This document shows positions 18,125 to 27,064 of a stretch of 64,000 nucleotides of DNA, one piece after another. This DNA is from Campylobacter concisus (GTDB taxonomy: Bacteria > Campylobacterota > Campylobacteria > Campylobacterales > Campylobacteraceae), in assembly GCF_003048835.2 (NCBI RefSeq), contig NZ_CP060705.1:930001-994000 (forward strand). The letters run 5' to 3'. Position 1 is the stretch's first letter. Every line of letters begins with the position of its first letter. A model generated the notes under the pieces. It worked only from the letters and a program-made list of their open reading frames with translations. It ran no database searches and had not been told where the DNA came from. Position numbers and translations under genes: made by a program.

Positions 18125-19960
18125 TTAGTTGATTGTCTTTAAGTAGCTATTATCATTTAAAAATAGATAAAGTTCGCCCAAAATTTGCTTCTTTTGTGTT
18201 TCGTTTATCAGAGTTGATTTTTCTAAGCGCTCATTTAAAGTGTCTTGGATCTCGTAGATATCGTAGTCCATGTCCTCCATGATATCAAGGATCGACTGGC
18301 TCTCTAGTAAATTTGTGACCTTGTAGCCATCACTTGTTATCTCTACCGTGGCTTCTGTTGGATGAGTGAAGAGGTTGTGCTTCATGCCGATCACCTCTTG
18401 ATACGCTCCAACTAGGAAAAATCCCAAGAAATAATCCTCCTTCTCCACATCCACATCGTGCAAAAGCAGTGGGTTTTTCTCGTCATCATAGCTGATCTCG
18501 CCGTCGCTATCGCAGGTGATGTCCCAGATCGAAGCTGGCAGGGTAGGGCGCTCATCAAGCCTGTCAAGCGGCATGATAGGGAAATTTTGCTTTAGCCCCC
18601 AAAAGTCTGGCAAGCTTTGAAAGATCGAGAAATTTAGCAGGTATCTCTCTTGAACCTCTTTTTGAATTTTAGTTAGATCGCTTGAGTTGCTCTTATTACC
18701 AAGCATCACGACAGCTTTTTTGCTAATGAGCCTTAAAAGTACCTCTGCGTTTGATCTATCTTGCAGATCGACATAGCCTAGATCAAAGAGCGTGAGGATG
18801 CTCTCGGTGTGATGGATGGCGTCGTGCAGGTATTCTAGGGCATTTGAAGGCTTGATTGATTTGTAAAGATCAACTAGCTCGGTTATTAAATTTGGATTAT
18901 TTTTCTTTAAATTTAGCTTCTCTTCGGTGTATTCTTGAGAAAAAAGCTCAAGTACAGGAGCCACCAAAAGCGCGTGAGAAGCGGCGATGTAGCGACCTGA
19001 CTCTATGAAAATATCTGGTTCGATCTCCTTTTTTTGCTCACTTATGGTTTTAAGCATATAAACAACGTCGTTTGCGTATTCGTTTAGCGTGTAGTTTCTG
19101 CTGCTCTCCTCTTTAAACTGCGAGTATTCAATCGCTAGACCGCCGCCCAAATTTATCGCTTTTAAATTTGTTGCGCCCATTTTTCTAAGCTCAGCGTAGA
19201 TGTTGCCAGCCTCGATGAGTGCCTTTTTAAGAGGGTGGATCTCGCTTATTTGAGAGCCGATGTGAAAGTGTATCATCGTGAAGTTTTCAAGCAAATTTGC
19301 CTTTTTTAGCATCTTTACAGCTTCTATTAGCTCGGTTGATGTTAGGCCAAATTTAGAGTGTATGCCGCCACTTTTTGCCCAGAGCCCCGATCCTGTCGAG
19401 TGTAGTCTCACTCTAAGTCCGATCTTTGGTTTTGGTTTAAAGCGCTCTTTTGCGATGGCGATTATCGCTTCAAGCTCGTTTAAGCCCTCAATCGTTAGCG
19501 TGATGTTATGCCCCATTTCTGCGGCGATGAAGCCTATGTTTATCATCTCTTTATCTTTAAAGCCATTTACCGTTATAGGCGCTTTGTCGTTGTTATAAGC
19601 CATAGTTAGAAGTAGCTCAGCCTTGCTACCAGCCTCAAGGCCGTAGTTATAGGGCTTGCCAAGGCGAACTAGATTTTTTACAAAGCCTGGATATTGATTT
19701 ACTTTAAGCGGGAAAACGGCGTTAAAGCTGCCTTTGTAGGCAAATTCTTTCTTTGCCTTTGCAAAGCTTGCGTGGATCTGCTCGATCTGCTTTTGGATAA
19801 GGTGCGGAAAGCGAAGCAGCAGTGGACCTCTGTAGCCATCGTCTCTTATCTCTTTTACGATGTCGATGATCGCTGGCTTGCTAGCTTCGTTTATGCAGAC
19901 TTTGCCGTCTTCTATCACAAAATTTGAATTGCCCCAAATGCTAAGTCCAAAATCATTCAT
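18125..19960 (-). CDS. speA: Biosynthetic arginine decarboxylase
   Basis: Turns arginine into agmatine, the first step to putrescine. The 611-residue protein has the PLP Lys in FPLKVNQYPGFV near residue 85, the glycine loop NLGGGLAIEYS and the C-terminal active-site region ITCDSDGEISYDD. It is slightly shorter than E. coli SpeA. It overlaps hisS by 4 bases and is part of the long minus-strand block that matches C. jejuni gene order. Confidence 0.93.
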   Translation of the reverse strand: MNDFGLSIWGNSNFVIEDGKVCINEASKPAIIDIVKEIRDDGYRGPLLLRFPHLIQKQIEQIHASFAKAKKEFAYKGSFNAVFPLKVNQYPGFVKNLVRLGKPYNYGLEAGSKAELLLTMAYNNDKAPITVNGFKDKEMINIGFIAAEMGHNITLTIEGLNELEAIIAIAKERFKPKPKIGLRVRLHSTGSGLWAKSGGIHSKFGLTSTELIEAVKMLKKANLLENFTMIHFHIGSQISEIHPLKKALIEAGNIYAELRKMGATNLKAINLGGGLAIEYSQFKEESSRNYTLNEYANDVVYMLKTISEQKKEIEPDIFIESGRYIAASHALLVAPVLELFSQEYTEEKLNLKKNNPNLITELVDLYKSIKPSNALEYLHDAIHHTESILTLFDLGYVDLQDRSNAEVLLRLISKKAVVMLGNKSNSSDLTKIQKEVQERYLLNFSIFQSLPDFWGLKQNFPIMPLDRLDERPTLPASIWDITCDSDGEISYDDEKNPLLLHDVDVEKEDYFLGFFLVGAYQEVIGMKHNLFTHPTEATVEITSDGYKVTNLLESQSILDIMEDMDYDIYEIQDTLNERLEKSTLINETQKKQILGELYLFLNDNSYLKTIN

Positions 19961-21183
19961 CCCAGCTCCTTTTCAAGCTCATCTAAATTTATCGTTTTTT
20001 CATCTTTGGTCTCTAAATTTTTATACCAAATTTTATTCTCTTTCATCTCGTTTTCGCCCACGCAAAGGAAAATTTTTACATTTTTATTGTCGGCATTTTG
20101 CAGATGTTTTTGAAGTTTTTTGGCTTCGTATGAAATTTCGACCTGACATTTTTTGCGAAGTTTTGAGCCAAGATTATAGACAAAGTCTAAATTTGCCGCA
20201 TCAAGCGCGCAAAGATAAATTCCAGCTCGCTCATCCTGGGCCTCACCTAAAATTTCCATTATCCTCTCAACGCCCATCGCAAAACCAACGCCGTAACTTG
20301 CTCTACCGCCAAGATACTCAACAAGCCTGTCGTATCTGCCGCCACCTGCGACTGCACTTTGTGAGCCGATCTCGTTGCTTATAAACTCAAACGCCGTCTT
20401 GCAGTAGTAGTCTAAGCCGCGAACGAGCTTAGTGTCTATCTCAAATTTAACGCCATTTGCTGTTAAAATTTCTTGCAGTTTTGCAAAATCAGCCTGCGCC
20501 TCATCGCTTAGGCTATCTGTGATAACTGGGGCATTTTTATAAATTCCTTGGCAGCTCTCAACCTTACAGTCAAGCACGCGGATAGGGTTTAAAAGCTTAC
20601 GTCTTTTGCAGTCTTCGCAAATTTTATCGTCGTTTTCATCTAGAAATTTTACAAGTTTTTCTTTGTAAGACTTCATCGAGCTCTCGTCGCCTAGCGAGTT
20701 GATTTTTAATGTAGTTTTTATATTTAGTCTGTTAAAAATTTCGCTCACCATCAAAATAATGCTCGCATCCTCATAGACGCTGCCCTCGCCAAAGCATTCA
20801 CAGCCAAACTGGTGAAACTCTCTTAAACGGCCTTTTTGTGGGCGCTCGTAGCGAAACATCGAGCCATGATAAAAGCAGCGTTTTATAGCGTTTGCCCTGT
20901 CAAGCTTCGCCTCGATAAACGCTCTAACAACGCCAGCTGTGCCCTCAGGACGCAAGCAAACGTCGTTGCCGCCTTTGTCTTCAAACTGATACATCTCTTT
21001 ACCCACGATGTCGCTACTCTCACCGACACTTCTTTTAAAAAGCGCCGTCTCCTCGAGGTGCGGGGTCAAAATTTGCTCATATCCGTAGTTTTTTGCGACT
21101 TCCTCGCAGGTTTTGATTATCTGTGCGTAAAGTTTCGCGCGAGCTGGAAGCATATCTTTCATGCCACGAAGTGCCGTTATCAT
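19957..21183 (-). CDS. hisS: Histidine-tRNA ligase
   Basis: A 408-residue class II synthetase. Motif 1 region (YGYEQILTPHLEETALFKRSVGESSDIVGKEMYQF), motif 2 (FYHGSMFRYERPQKGRLREFHQFGCE) and the histidine-binding LVRGLDYY segment are all present, as is motif 3 (GVGFAMGVERIMEIL). The anticodon-binding domain lies at the C-terminus. It lies 28 bases after tmk and overlaps speA by 4. Confidence 0.96.
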   Translation of the reverse strand: MITALRGMKDMLPARAKLYAQIIKTCEEVAKNYGYEQILTPHLEETALFKRSVGESSDIVGKEMYQFEDKGGNDVCLRPEGTAGVVRAFIEAKLDRANAIKRCFYHGSMFRYERPQKGRLREFHQFGCECFGEGSVYEDASIILMVSEIFNRLNIKTTLKINSLGDESSMKSYKEKLVKFLDENDDKICEDCKRRKLLNPIRVLDCKVESCQGIYKNAPVITDSLSDEAQADFAKLQEILTANGVKFEIDTKLVRGLDYYCKTAFEFISNEIGSQSAVAGGGRYDRLVEYLGGRASYGVGFAMGVERIMEILGEAQDERAGIYLCALDAANLDFVYNLGSKLRKKCQVEISYEAKKLQKHLQNADNKNVKIFLCVGENEMKENKIWYKNLETKDEKTINLDELEKELG

Positions 21184-21211
21184 CGCATTATCCTTTTTAT
21201 TTTTTGTGATT

Positions 21212-21799
21212 TTACTTAAAATTTATAAAATTTTCTATCTCTTTTGAAATTAGCTCTATGCTTTTAGACGCGTCTATAAAAAGTGTTTCAAAGCCATTTT
21301 TTATAAGAATTTGCTTCATCAGGCTTTGCACTTTTAAAAGATACTCTAGCCCACGAGCCTCGATCTTATCGCTTGTGCCTCTATTTTTTAAGCGCGAGCT
21401 TATAAGCTCATGGCTTGCTTCAAAAAAGATGATCTTATCTGCAAATTTATCATTTAATGCAAATTTATTAAGCTCTAAAAGCACGCTTTCATCTAAGTTT
21501 TCATCATTTGCCAAAGCGTAGGCAATGCCCGAGATAAAGCCTCTGTCGCTTAAAATGAGCCTACCTAAATTTGGAGCGACCAGCTTTTCAAAATGCTCAG
21601 CCCTATCAGCTAAAAAGAGTAAAATTTCAGCTCTTTTGCCTATTTTTATGTTTGAGCTTAGTAAAATTTCACGTAAATTTACACCAAGCTGCGTGCCACC
21701 TGGCTCTTTTGTGACGATGGCATCACTAAATTTAGAAGCTAAAATTTCTATCTGCGTGCTCTTGCCAACGCCATCAATGCCTTCAAACAAAACATACAT
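21212..21799 (-). CDS. tmk: Thymidylate kinase
   Basis: Phosphorylates dTMP to dTDP. The 195-residue protein starts with MYVLFEGIDGVGKSTQ, a P-loop of the TMK type, has VTKEPGGTQLG, and a DRGFISGIAYA segment where most TMKs have DRYxxSxxAYQ. It follows coaD after a single base. Length is normal for Campylobacter. Confidence 0.93.
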   Translation of the reverse strand: MYVLFEGIDGVGKSTQIEILASKFSDAIVTKEPGGTQLGVNLREILLSSNIKIGKRAEILLFLADRAEHFEKLVAPNLGRLILSDRGFISGIAYALANDENLDESVLLELNKFALNDKFADKIIFFEASHELISSRLKNRGTSDKIEARGLEYLLKVQSLMKQILIKNGFETLFIDASKSIELISKEIENFINFK

Positions 21800-21800
21800 T

Positions 21801-22280
21801 TTACGCCTTTAAATTTTTTAGAATTTTTGCTGGCACTAGGTTGCTCACGTCGCCGTCGTGGCGCAAGACTGAGCGGACGATCGAGCTTGAGATGAAGGCG
21901 TTATTTAAGCTTGGCATAAGATAAACCGTCTCAAATTCGTCCCAAAGCGCAGCGTTTGCGTAGCCGATTTGTAGCTCATACTCGAAGTCGCTAACCGCGC
22001 GAAGCCCTCTGATGACGGTGTTTATGCCGTGAGATTTAGCAAAATCAACGAGTAAATTATCAAAACCAAGCACGCTTACGTTTTTTAGCTCACAAACTGC
22101 CTCTTTTGCCATTTCGATGCGCTTTTCATGTGCGAACATCGGCTGTTTGCTGTCACTTTTTGCAACTGCGACGATTACCTTGTCAAAAATTTTTGTAGCC
22201 CTTATGATAACGTCTAAATGGCCGTTTGTGATGGGGTCAAAGGTCCCTGGATAGATGCAAGATTTTTTCAAATTTGCCAC
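21801..22280 (-). CDS. coaD: Phosphopantetheine adenylyltransferase
   Basis: Makes dephospho-CoA from phosphopantetheine and ATP. The 159-residue nucleotidyltransferase has YPGTFDPITNGHLDVI (the T/HxGH motif), NTVIRGLRAVSDFEYE and ISSSIVRSVLRHDGDVSNLVP. It overlaps ubiX by 13 bases and is followed by tmk. Confidence 0.95.
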   Translation of the reverse strand: MANLKKSCIYPGTFDPITNGHLDVIIRATKIFDKVIVAVAKSDSKQPMFAHEKRIEMAKEAVCELKNVSVLGFDNLLVDFAKSHGINTVIRGLRAVSDFEYELQIGYANAALWDEFETVYLMPSLNNAFISSSIVRSVLRHDGDVSNLVPAKILKNLKA

Positions 22281-22819
22281 CTTTTGTAAAGATTATTTTC
22301 GATTTTTAAGGCATCAAGCCACTTGCCGACGATGAAATTTTCCATATCAAGAAGGCTCTTTATGCCTGCATAGTAGCCTAAAACTGGTGGTGCGATGATG
22401 GCTCCAAGAGATGAGAGCAGTTGCATCTGAGAGAGTGCGATCGCAGAAAACGGCATCTCTCTAACGCCCAAAACTATGGTTTGTCTCTCTTTTAGCGCGA
22501 CGCTTGCGGCTCTTGTGATGAGCGTGTCGCTTATGCCGTTTGCAACTTTTGCTAGCGTGTTGGTAGAGCAGGGCGCTATGATCATCGCCTCCGTGCCAAA
22601 CGAGCCAGAAGCAGGGCCTGCGCTAAGGTCTTGATCATCATAAATTTTTACACCAAGATCATCTAAATTTAGCCTCAAATTTTCTTCAGCCTCCAAGACT
22701 TTCAGGGCGTTTTTGCTAACTATGACGTGCGCCTCGCAACTATCTTTGGCGGCATTTACTAGCTTTAGAAAAAGCCCAGCTCCGCTTGCTCCGGTGGCTG
22801 CAAAAACTACTTTTTTCAT
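22268..22819 (-). CDS. ubiX: Flavin prenyltransferase UbiX
   Basis: A 183-residue flavoprotein that prenylates FMN for UbiD-type decarboxylases. Typical segments are VVFAATGASGAGLFLKLVNA at the start, the SxGT-type GPASGSFGTEAMIIAPCSTNTLAKVANG loop, and REMPFSAIALSQMQLLSSLGAIIAPP near residue 120. It overlaps flgA by 4 bases and coaD by 13. Older annotations would call it a decarboxylase. Confidence 0.92.
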   Translation of the reverse strand: MKKVVFAATGASGAGLFLKLVNAAKDSCEAHVIVSKNALKVLEAEENLRLNLDDLGVKIYDDQDLSAGPASGSFGTEAMIIAPCSTNTLAKVANGISDTLITRAASVALKERQTIVLGVREMPFSAIALSQMQLLSSLGAIIAPPVLGYYAGIKSLLDMENFIVGKWLDALKIENNLYKRWQI

Positions 22820-23688
22820 CTTATAACTGCCTCATCTTTGCCTGAAACTGTGGCCTCTAAAATTTTATTTTCTCTTGTTCTTATCTTTATCATATCGCCT
22901 AAATTTCCATCTTCAAGTGCCTTTACCTCGGCAATTATCTTGACGCCACCTTCGCTTAAGACGGCGTTTAGCATTTGACCTTTTTTTACTAAGCTTATGG
23001 CGTTAAACTGGCGTTTGGTTAAAATTTCTCCGCTTCTTATCTGCACTTTTGTGACAAGCGTTGAGGCGCTAAGTCCAAAAAGCGCGTCACGTGGCCATTT
23101 GCTAAACTCGATCATCGTTGGTTGGTAGTCAAGTAGGCTTAAGATGTGGTTTGTATTCATAGAATTTATAGCGATAAAAACTGGCATTTTTGCGTTAAAG
23201 CTAAATTTAAAGTAAAGGCTCTTTAAGCTTAGATCAACATCCTCAAATGAGGCTCTAAAAACGCCTTTTTGGCTATTTTGGTCGTTTAAGAAGATATTTT
23301 TAAAGACTAAGTCTTTAAAATTTGCAGGGAGTTTGTTTTGCGGGCTTATGCTAAGATCGCTCACGCTGATACCTGGGTACTCGTTGCTGATCTCTCTTAG
23401 AAATTGCATCTGAATTTCATCCATGATAGAGCAGTTCTTCACAAAAGCCACGCTACCGCCGCTTTTGTCATTATATGTTTTAAAATTTGCTGTTAGAATT
23501 TCATAGAGTTTTCTGCTATCTATCTTGGCAGCTCTTTTGCCCTCTAAGTTTAAAATTTCATTGTCTTCGCCTTCAAAGCCAAAAGTACTGAGTGAAATTT
23601 GATCATTTACGACGCAATACATCGGATAGATGCTGACTTCATTTGCAAAAAGTTTTGTGGAAAATAAAAGAATGAGTATAAAAAAGAT
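22816..23688 (-). CDS. flgA: Flagellar P-ring assembly chaperone FlgA, start codon unclear
   Basis: A periplasmic chaperone for P-ring assembly, with a SAF-type C-terminal domain (about the last 130 residues, including TLVTKVQIRSGEILTKRQFNAISLVKKGQMLNA and a DMIKIRTRENKILEATVSG end). A signal peptide (FFILILLFSTKLFA) is encoded directly after tRNA-Gly, but between the tRNA and that signal there is no ATG, GTG or TTG in frame. The frame stays open through the tRNA to an ATG at 23802, but that ATG lies between the -35 and -10 boxes of the tRNA promoter and cannot be on that transcript. The end given (23688, ATC) is the first codon after the tRNA body; ATA at 23679 is another candidate. Confidence 0.8.
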   Translation of the reverse strand: MFFILILLFSTKLFANEVSIYPMYCVVNDQISLSTFGFEGEDNEILNLEGKRAAKIDSRKLYEILTANFKTYNDKSGGSVAFVKNCSIMDEIQMQFLREISNEYPGISVSDLSISPQNKLPANFKDLVFKNIFLNDQNSQKGVFRASFEDVDLSLKSLYFKFSFNAKMPVFIAINSMNTNHILSLLDYQPTMIEFSKWPRDALFGLSASTLVTKVQIRSGEILTKRQFNAISLVKKGQMLNAVLSEGGVKIIAEVKALEDGNLGDMIKIRTRENKILEATVSGKDEAVIR

Positions 23689-23762
23689 GGAGCGGGAAAC
23701 GAGATTCGAACTCGCGACCCCAACCTTGGCAAGGTTGTGCTCTACCCCTGAGCTATTCCCGC
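23688..23762 (-). tRNA. tRNA-Gly (anticodon GCC)
   Basis: A cloverleaf is readable on the minus strand: acceptor GCGGGAA pairs with TTCCCGC, the D-arm region contains AGCTCAGGGGTAGAGC, the anticodon arm CAACC-TTGCCAA-GGTTG gives anticodon GCC (plus positions 23728-23730), and the T-arm holds GTTCGAATC. The 3' CCA is encoded at 23688-23690. It sits between moeA and flgA and has its own consensus promoter. Confidence 0.97.
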
Positions 23763-23780
23763 AATCAAAATGAAGTCCGC

Positions 23781-23809
23781 ATTTTATCAGATTGTTTTTC
23801 ATTTGTCAA
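23781..23809 (-). promoter_or_regulatory. Consensus sigma-70 promoter for tRNA-Gly and flgA operon
   Basis: On the minus strand TTGACA (23804-23809) is followed by exactly 17 bases and TAAAAT (23781-23786). Transcription would start about 10 bases before the tRNA. It begins 3 bases after the moeA stop. A perfect -35 is unusual in Campylobacter, where -35 boxes are weak, so this should be a strong promoter. Confidence 0.85.
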
Positions 23810-23812
23810 GGA

Positions 23813-24973
23813 TTATGGAAGCTTTATAAGTGAAATTTCACTATTTTGTAAAATTTCACCTTGATCAGGGCTAGTTATCAACACAAAATCACTCTTTAAT
23901 ATATGATTTATCATGCCTGAGCCATATTTTCCGCCGTCAGTTGCTATAAATTTACCATCAATTACATTGCCAAAAACAGCATTTGCTCTGCCTGATTTTA
24001 CCTTTAAATTTTCACTATTTATAGCTTTTTGTGTCACAAAATATTCGCTTTTTAGAAGTGGCAAAACAAGCATCATCGTGCAAAGATAAGCAGCCATAGG
24101 GTTGCCAGGCAAGATAAAAACAAGTCTGCCGTCTTTTTCGTAAGCCTTACAAGGTCTGCCAGGTCTTATGTCAAGGTGTGAGAAAATTTCGTTATATCCA
24201 AGCTCGCTTAGGGCTATCTTCATAAAGTCAGCCTCACCAGCGCTCGCTCCACCAGAGCAGATAACGATGTCGTAGTTTTCAGCGTTTAAAAATGCCTGTT
24301 TTACGGCACTTAGCTCATCTTTTATGATGCCAAGATATGAGCTTTTTTGGCTGATTGAGCTAAGAAGTGCAGCGATGCCAAGTGCGTTTGCGTTGTAAAT
24401 TTCATCCTCGCTCGCTCTTTGCCAAGGCTCGATGATCTCGTTTCCGCTTGAGTAAATTCCAACACTAGGTTGCTTTTTAACTTCTATAAAGCTTATGCCC
24501 TGAGCTGCAAGCATCATCACGCTTCTTGTGTTTAAAATTTCACCACTTTTTAGTAAAATTTCACCAACCTTTGTCTCTTCGCCTTTAAAGCGATAAGCCT
24601 CGCCTTTTTTAAGCTTAGCTGGTGCTTTCACAAATTCGCCCTCAACTACGCAATCTTCAAATCTCATGACCGTGTCAGAGCCCTTTGGCATCTTTGCGCC
24701 AGTCATTATCTTCACACACTCGTTTTTGCCGATACTTAGCTGCTCTTTATCGCCTGCAAAGGCACTTGCGATGATCTTATAAGGCTCATCTTTTTCATCA
24801 AATTTAACCGCAAATCCATCAAGCGCTGAGTTATCAAAGCAGGGCAGGTCTTTGACCGCTATCACGTCATTTGCTAAGGTTTTGCCAAGAGCCTCGCTAA
24901 GAGGTAAAATTTCACTCTCATTTTTTGGTCTAAATTTAGCCCTTAAAGCCTCAAGTGCGTCATTTACTAGCAT
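23813..24973 (-). CDS. moeA: Molybdopterin molybdenumtransferase MoeA
   Basis: Inserts molybdenum into adenylylated molybdopterin. The 386-residue protein has DLPCFDNSALDGFAVKFDE (MoeA domain), KIMTGAKMPKGSDTVMRFEDC, the MoCF motif GGASAGEADFM and FILPGNPMAAYLC. It follows murA after 2 bases, so the pair is probably co-transcribed. It provides cofactor for the many molybdo- and tungsto-enzymes usual in Campylobacter; none of those enzymes is in this window. Confidence 0.94.
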   Translation of the reverse strand: MLVNDALEALRAKFRPKNESEILPLSEALGKTLANDVIAVKDLPCFDNSALDGFAVKFDEKDEPYKIIASAFAGDKEQLSIGKNECVKIMTGAKMPKGSDTVMRFEDCVVEGEFVKAPAKLKKGEAYRFKGEETKVGEILLKSGEILNTRSVMMLAAQGISFIEVKKQPSVGIYSSGNEIIEPWQRASEDEIYNANALGIAALLSSISQKSSYLGIIKDELSAVKQAFLNAENYDIVICSGGASAGEADFMKIALSELGYNEIFSHLDIRPGRPCKAYEKDGRLVFILPGNPMAAYLCTMMLVLPLLKSEYFVTQKAINSENLKVKSGRANAVFGNVIDGKFIATDGGKYGSGMINHILKSDFVLITSPDQGEILQNSEISLIKLP

Positions 24974-24975
24974 TT

Positions 24976-26244
24976 TTACTCCTCAAGCCTAACTATTTTT
25001 GCCCCAAGGCTTTTAAATTTCTCCTCAAGCCTCTCGTAGCCTCTATCAAGGTGGTAAATTCTATGCACCAAGCTCTCGCCATTTGCGATAAGAGCGGCTA
25101 GTATCAGCGCTGAGCTCGCTCTAAGATCTGTCGCCATGACATCAGCTGCGTTTAAATTTGCAGGGGCATAAACGCTTGCGATGTGACCGTTTAGGCGGAT
25201 ATCTGCGCCCATCCTAGCTAGCTCACTAACGTGCATAAAGCGGTTTTCAAAAAGCCTCTCATCTATCGTGCTAACGCCATTTGCTGCTAGACAAAGCGCC
25301 ATAAACTGAGCCTGCATATCGGTCGGAAAGCCAGGATATTCAGTCGTTCTTATCTCGACTGGTTTTATCTCATTTGTCGGCAAAATCGTGATCTTATCGC
25401 CATCCACTTCGATACCAAAGCCCATCTCTTCAAATTTATTTAAAATGGCTGTCATGTGCGCAGCATTCGCCCTTGTGACTGAAATTTTGCTATTTGTGAT
25501 AGCTCCAGCGCAAAGGTATGTGCCAGCCTCGATCCTATCTGGGATGACCTCGATATCGCAAATTTCAAGTAGCTTTTGACCGCTACCAGTGATCTTTAGC
25601 TCGCTCGTGCCGATGCCTTCTATCTTTACGCCACTTTTTGCCAAAATTTCACAAATTTGCACCACTTCAGGCTCAAGTGCGACGTTAAAAAGCTCTGTCG
25701 TGCCGTGCGCTAGGGCCGCTGCCATGATGATGTTTTCGCTGCCAGTTACGGTGATCTTATCAAAAACTATCTTTGCGCCTTTTAGGCCATTTGGTGCGGT
25801 TGCGACAACGTAGCCTTGCTTTATCTCGATATTTGCGCCCATTTTCTCAAGTGCGCTTAGATGCAGATCTATTGGCCTTTGTCCGATCGCGCAGCCACCA
25901 GGCAGGCTCACTTCGCAGTGTCCAAAGCGCGCTAGAAGCGGACCCAGCGTCAAGATAGAAGCACGCATCTTTCTAACGATGTCGTAGTTCGCCGTGGTCG
26001 AATTTACACTGCTCGTGTCGATACTTAGTGAGTTTTCATCTTTAAATTCGCACTTTGCACCAAGATTAACTAGCAACTGACAAAGCGTCTTTATGTCAGC
26101 GACATTTGGGATATTTGTTAAATTTATCTTATTTTTAGCAAGTAGGGTTAGGGCGATGATAGGTAGGGCGGCATTTTTAGCTCCGCTGATCTTTACTTCG
26201 CCGCTTAATTTGGCATTGCCTTCTATTTTTAGATAGTGCATCAT
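24976..26244 (-). CDS. murA: UDP-N-acetylglucosamine 1-carboxyvinyltransferase
   Basis: First committed step of peptidoglycan synthesis: adds enolpyruvate to UDP-GlcNAc. The 422-residue EPSP-synthase-like protein has [12 protein letters not shown] at the start and [14 protein letters not shown] near residue 116, where the Cys is the fosfomycin target. [15 protein letters not shown] and [13 protein letters not shown] are also typical. Two adjacent ATG codons (26244 and 26241) are both possible starts. Confidence 0.96.
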   Translation of the reverse strand: MMHYLKIEGNAKLSGEVKISGAKNAALPIIALTLLAKNKINLTNIPNVADIKTLCQLLVNLGAKCEFKDENSLSIDTSSVNSTTANYDIVRKMRASILTLGPLLARFGHCEVSLPGGCAIGQRPIDLHLSALEKMGANIEIKQGYVVATAPNGLKGAKIVFDKITVTGSENIIMAAALAHGTTELFNVALEPEVVQICEILAKSGVKIEGIGTSELKITGSGQKLLEICDIEVIPDRIEAGTYLCAGAITNSKISVTRANAAHMTAILNKFEEMGFGIEVDGDKITILPTNEIKPVEIRTTEYPGFPTDMQAQFMALCLAANGVSTIDERLFENRFMHVSELARMGADIRLNGHIASVYAPANLNAADVMATDLRASSALILAALIANGESLVHRIYHLDRGYERLEEKFKSLGAKIVRLEE

Positions 26245-26279
26245 TGTTTTTTTGCCTTAAGAAAATATATTTTTTGCCG

Positions 26280-26285
26280 ATTATA
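26280..26285 (-). promoter_or_regulatory. Probable -10 box for murA-moeA
   Basis: Perfect TATAAT on the minus strand, 35 bases before the murA ATG, giving a 5' leader of about 29 bases. No recognisable -35, as is normal in Campylobacter. Confidence 0.45.
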
Positions 26286-26371
26286 TTGTTTTTAAACTTA
26301 GAGTAAAGAAAACAGGGCGCTATTTTCGCTTTATTTACATTTAAGAGTTAAAATTACGAAAATTAATTATT

Positions 26372-27064
26372 TTGGATAAAAATATGTTAAGTTTAATAAA
26401 TAAAAGAATATTTTTTGCACTCTGCATTGCGCTTTTTACAGGTTGTTCTTTCACCTCAAATGAGCCTAAAACCCCACAAAATGACTATAATCAAACCGCC
26501 TCTACAAACGAAGACTTTAGCAGACAAACTTCAAGTGAGCTTTTAGACGAAGATGACGGCAGAGCAGATAAAGAATTTGGTTCATTTTTTAAAAAATACT
26601 TAAACACTAGAGCAGGGGGCGACTGCTCAGGCTTTGTCTCTATTGTAAATGCAAAATATAAAAATATGTATTTTGATGAAAAAACCATCAATAACTATTA
26701 CAGCAAGGGTGGCAGGAAGTCAAAAGCCATCTATAACTTCTATGAAAGCCAAAATTTAATCACTCATAAAAATCCAAAAAAAGGCGATCTTATCTTCTTT
26801 TCAAACACTCTTGGCAAAGGCATACAAAAAAATAAAGACAAGAAAAATGTTACTCACGTTGGCATCGTAACAGCTATACTCCCAGACGAGACGGTGAAAT
26901 TTATCCACAACTCTGGCGGTAGGATCATCCACAGCTATATGAATTTAAAACAAAAAAACACGCATCTAAAGGGCGACAAAGAGATAAACAGCTACGTCGT
27001 AAGATGTTCAAACGCTAGCTGCCTTGCGGCAAATAGATTTGCTGGATATGGCAAAGCTAAGTAG
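26372..27064 (+). CDS. NlpC/P60-like lipoprotein (putative peptidoglycan hydrolase)
   Basis: A 230-residue protein with a lipoprotein signal: hydrophobic residues 12-24 end in the lipobox LFTGC (Cys about residue 25). The C-terminal half resembles NlpC/P60 or CHAP amidases: the catalytic Cys is in GGDCSGFVSIVNA, a His in VTHVGIVTAI and a second His in KFIHNSGGRIIHSY, giving a plausible Cys-His-His/Asn set. It probably cleaves cell-wall peptides from a lipid-anchored position. A 17-base overlap links it to the rhomboid gene. The catalytic order is convincing but the exact family is not certain. Confidence 0.75.
   Translation: MDKNMLSLINKRIFFALCIALFTGCSFTSNEPKTPQNDYNQTASTNEDFSRQTSSELLDEDDGRADKEFGSFFKKYLNTRAGGDCSGFVSIVNAKYKNMYFDEKTINNYYSKGGRKSKAIYNFYESQNLITHKNPKKGDLIFFSNTLGKGIQKNKDKKNVTHVGIVTAILPDETVKFIHNSGGRIIHSYMNLKQKNTHLKGDKEINSYVVRCSNASCLAANRFAGYGKAK

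Noticed and set aside
19860-20384. Plus-strand open frame of 174 codons
   Set aside because: It spans the speA/hisS junction in antisense; both genes on the minus strand are full and typical.
23689-23802. Extension of flgA through the tRNA to ATG 23802
   Set aside because: The ATG is inside the tRNA promoter and the added residues are translated tRNA sequence; a functional tRNA and this extension cannot both be right on one transcript.
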